A DNA stretch of 6,002 nucleotides from positions 1-6,002 of the forward strand of contig JAAYHG010000185.1 of the NCBI GenBank assembly GCA_012735455.1, given 5' to 3'. Below are positions 5,330 through 6,002 of this stretch, one piece after another (position 1 is the first letter of the stretch; the number at the start of each line of letters is the position of its first letter). This DNA comes from Bacillota bacterium (GTDB taxonomy: Bacteria; Bacillota; DTU030; DUMP01). The notes beneath the pieces are model-generated. The model was not told the origin of the DNA and searched no databases. It was given only the letters and a program-made list of their open reading frames with translations. The translations under genes and the position numbers were made by a program.

Positions 5330-6002
5330 CTAGAGCAGCAAATAGAGAGCCAGACCAAGGGCCATAACCGCCGCCTGGGACAAGGCTATCCGCACCCACA
5401 CCGGGCCCATGGCGGCTCCGAAGTAATCCACGGATAGGGGAAAACAAAGATGCAGGGGAGAAATCATGAAACCCGCCTGGCCAGCCGCATACGCCAGGGC
5501 TGCCCAGGGCAGGTTCACCATACCGCCCTCCACCAAGAGCCCCTGAATTAAGGGGAAACTTACCCCCACATAGCCCACGCTGCTGCCCATGAGAAGGCCA
5601 GCACAAAAAGGAATCCCCAGCACTGCCAAGAGCGGGGGCAGCCCTAGAGAGGCGAAGAGTTCCGGCATAGCTTCTACCGCTCCGGTGGCCAGGAGTACAC
5701 CGCGAAAGGCCATGATGGTGGCAATGGTTAAGATGATATCGTTCTTCACCAAGGCCGAGACCATGCCCGGTATTCGCCGTACAGGGTAACGGTGCAGGAC
5801 CAAGAGCACCACCAAGACCAAGAGAATGGAAAGCGCAACATTAACATTGAAGGCCAGGACCAAGATAATAATCGCAATGATGTGCCAGGCTTCTGCTAAA
5901 AAGCGGGTCCAGACCAGAAAGTGCTCAGCTATTGTCTCGCCCTGCTCCACCGCCGTGAGCGGGCTTTTCATGCCGCCAAAGGCGACCAGCGCACCTACAC
6001 CG
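5330..6002 (-). CDS. DUF401-like integral membrane protein, N-terminal half beyond the window
   Basis: The frame is open from the right edge to a TAG at 5330, giving the last 223 residues. The first in-frame ATG (5971) is probably internal: the upstream codons continue in frame (GVGALVAFGG) to the edge, and the family is about 400 residues long. Helices lie near residues 39-70 (two), 86-105, 121-152, 165-190 and 201-223. Two motifs typical of the DUF401 C-terminal half are visible: GSSVGYVGVSFPL (139-151) and SPLHLCFPLSVDYF (181-194). The function of this family is unknown; the helix layout with two glycine/proline-broken motifs resembles ion or carboxylate transporters, which is inference. 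It converges on the LysM gene with 13 bases between stop codons and no evident terminator. Confidence 0.8.
   Translation of the reverse strand, partial: GVGALVAFGGMKSPLTAVEQGETIAEHFLVWTRFLAEAWHIIAIIILVLAFNVNVALSILLVLVVLLVLHRYPVRRIPGMVSALVKNDIILTIATIMAFRGVLLATGAVEAMPELFASLGLPPLLAVLGIPFCAGLLMGSSVGYVGVSFPLIQGLLVEGGMVNLPWAALAYAAGQAGFMISPLHLCFPLSVDYFGAAMGPVWVRIALSQAAVMALGLALYLLL

Noticed and set aside
5202..5606. Leftward frame overlapping both the LysM and DUF401 genes
   Set aside because: It is Gly/Arg/Ser-rich without motifs and conflicts with two well-supported genes.

Overview
The window looks like ordinary chromosome from a Gram-positive, probably spore-forming member of the Bacillota, most likely a thermophilic or anaerobic clostridial lineage of medium-high G+C. 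The reasons are a DegS-type kinase, a SAM-I (S-box) riboswitch on metK, a QueT-type ECF transporter component, a multi-LysM protein of the clostridial 'CPxG' type, strong sigma-A promoters with 17-bp spacers, GTG starts with good Shine-Dalgarno sequences, and hairpin-plus-T terminators. The lineage is an inference; no rRNA or other marker is present.

Layout, left to right. At 1-692 (minus) is a DMT/EamA permease whose C-terminus runs off the left edge. Its GTG start overlaps the end of a degS-like histidine kinase (676-1872, minus), so the two are co-transcribed. A terminator at 1943-1973 separates them from metK (1961-3154, minus). The metK leader (3155-3353) carries a complete SAM-I riboswitch with its own terminator, preceded by a near-perfect sigma-A promoter. 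Next is an unrecognised 189-residue protein (3457-4026, minus) with a consensus promoter; its C-terminal half resembles the competence regulator ComK in layout. A 166-bp divergent intergenic region with an 18-bp palindrome and a possible structured leader separates it from queT (4193-4645, plus), which ends in a strong terminator. A three-LysM protein follows (4771-5316, plus). It converges, with only a 13-bp gap, on a DUF401-type membrane protein (5330-6002, minus) whose N-terminal half lies beyond the right edge.

The genes do not form one pathway. MetK makes S-adenosylmethionine under SAM feedback. QueT would import a queuosine precursor. DegS would signal to a DegU-type regulator that is not in the window. 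The LysM protein probably binds cell wall or spore cortex. The best leads are the ComK-like protein near a DegS kinase, and the regulatory DNA between it and queT. I see no mobile element, CRISPR array, tRNA, rRNA or phage gene. Most of the window is housekeeping and I do not claim a clearly new system.
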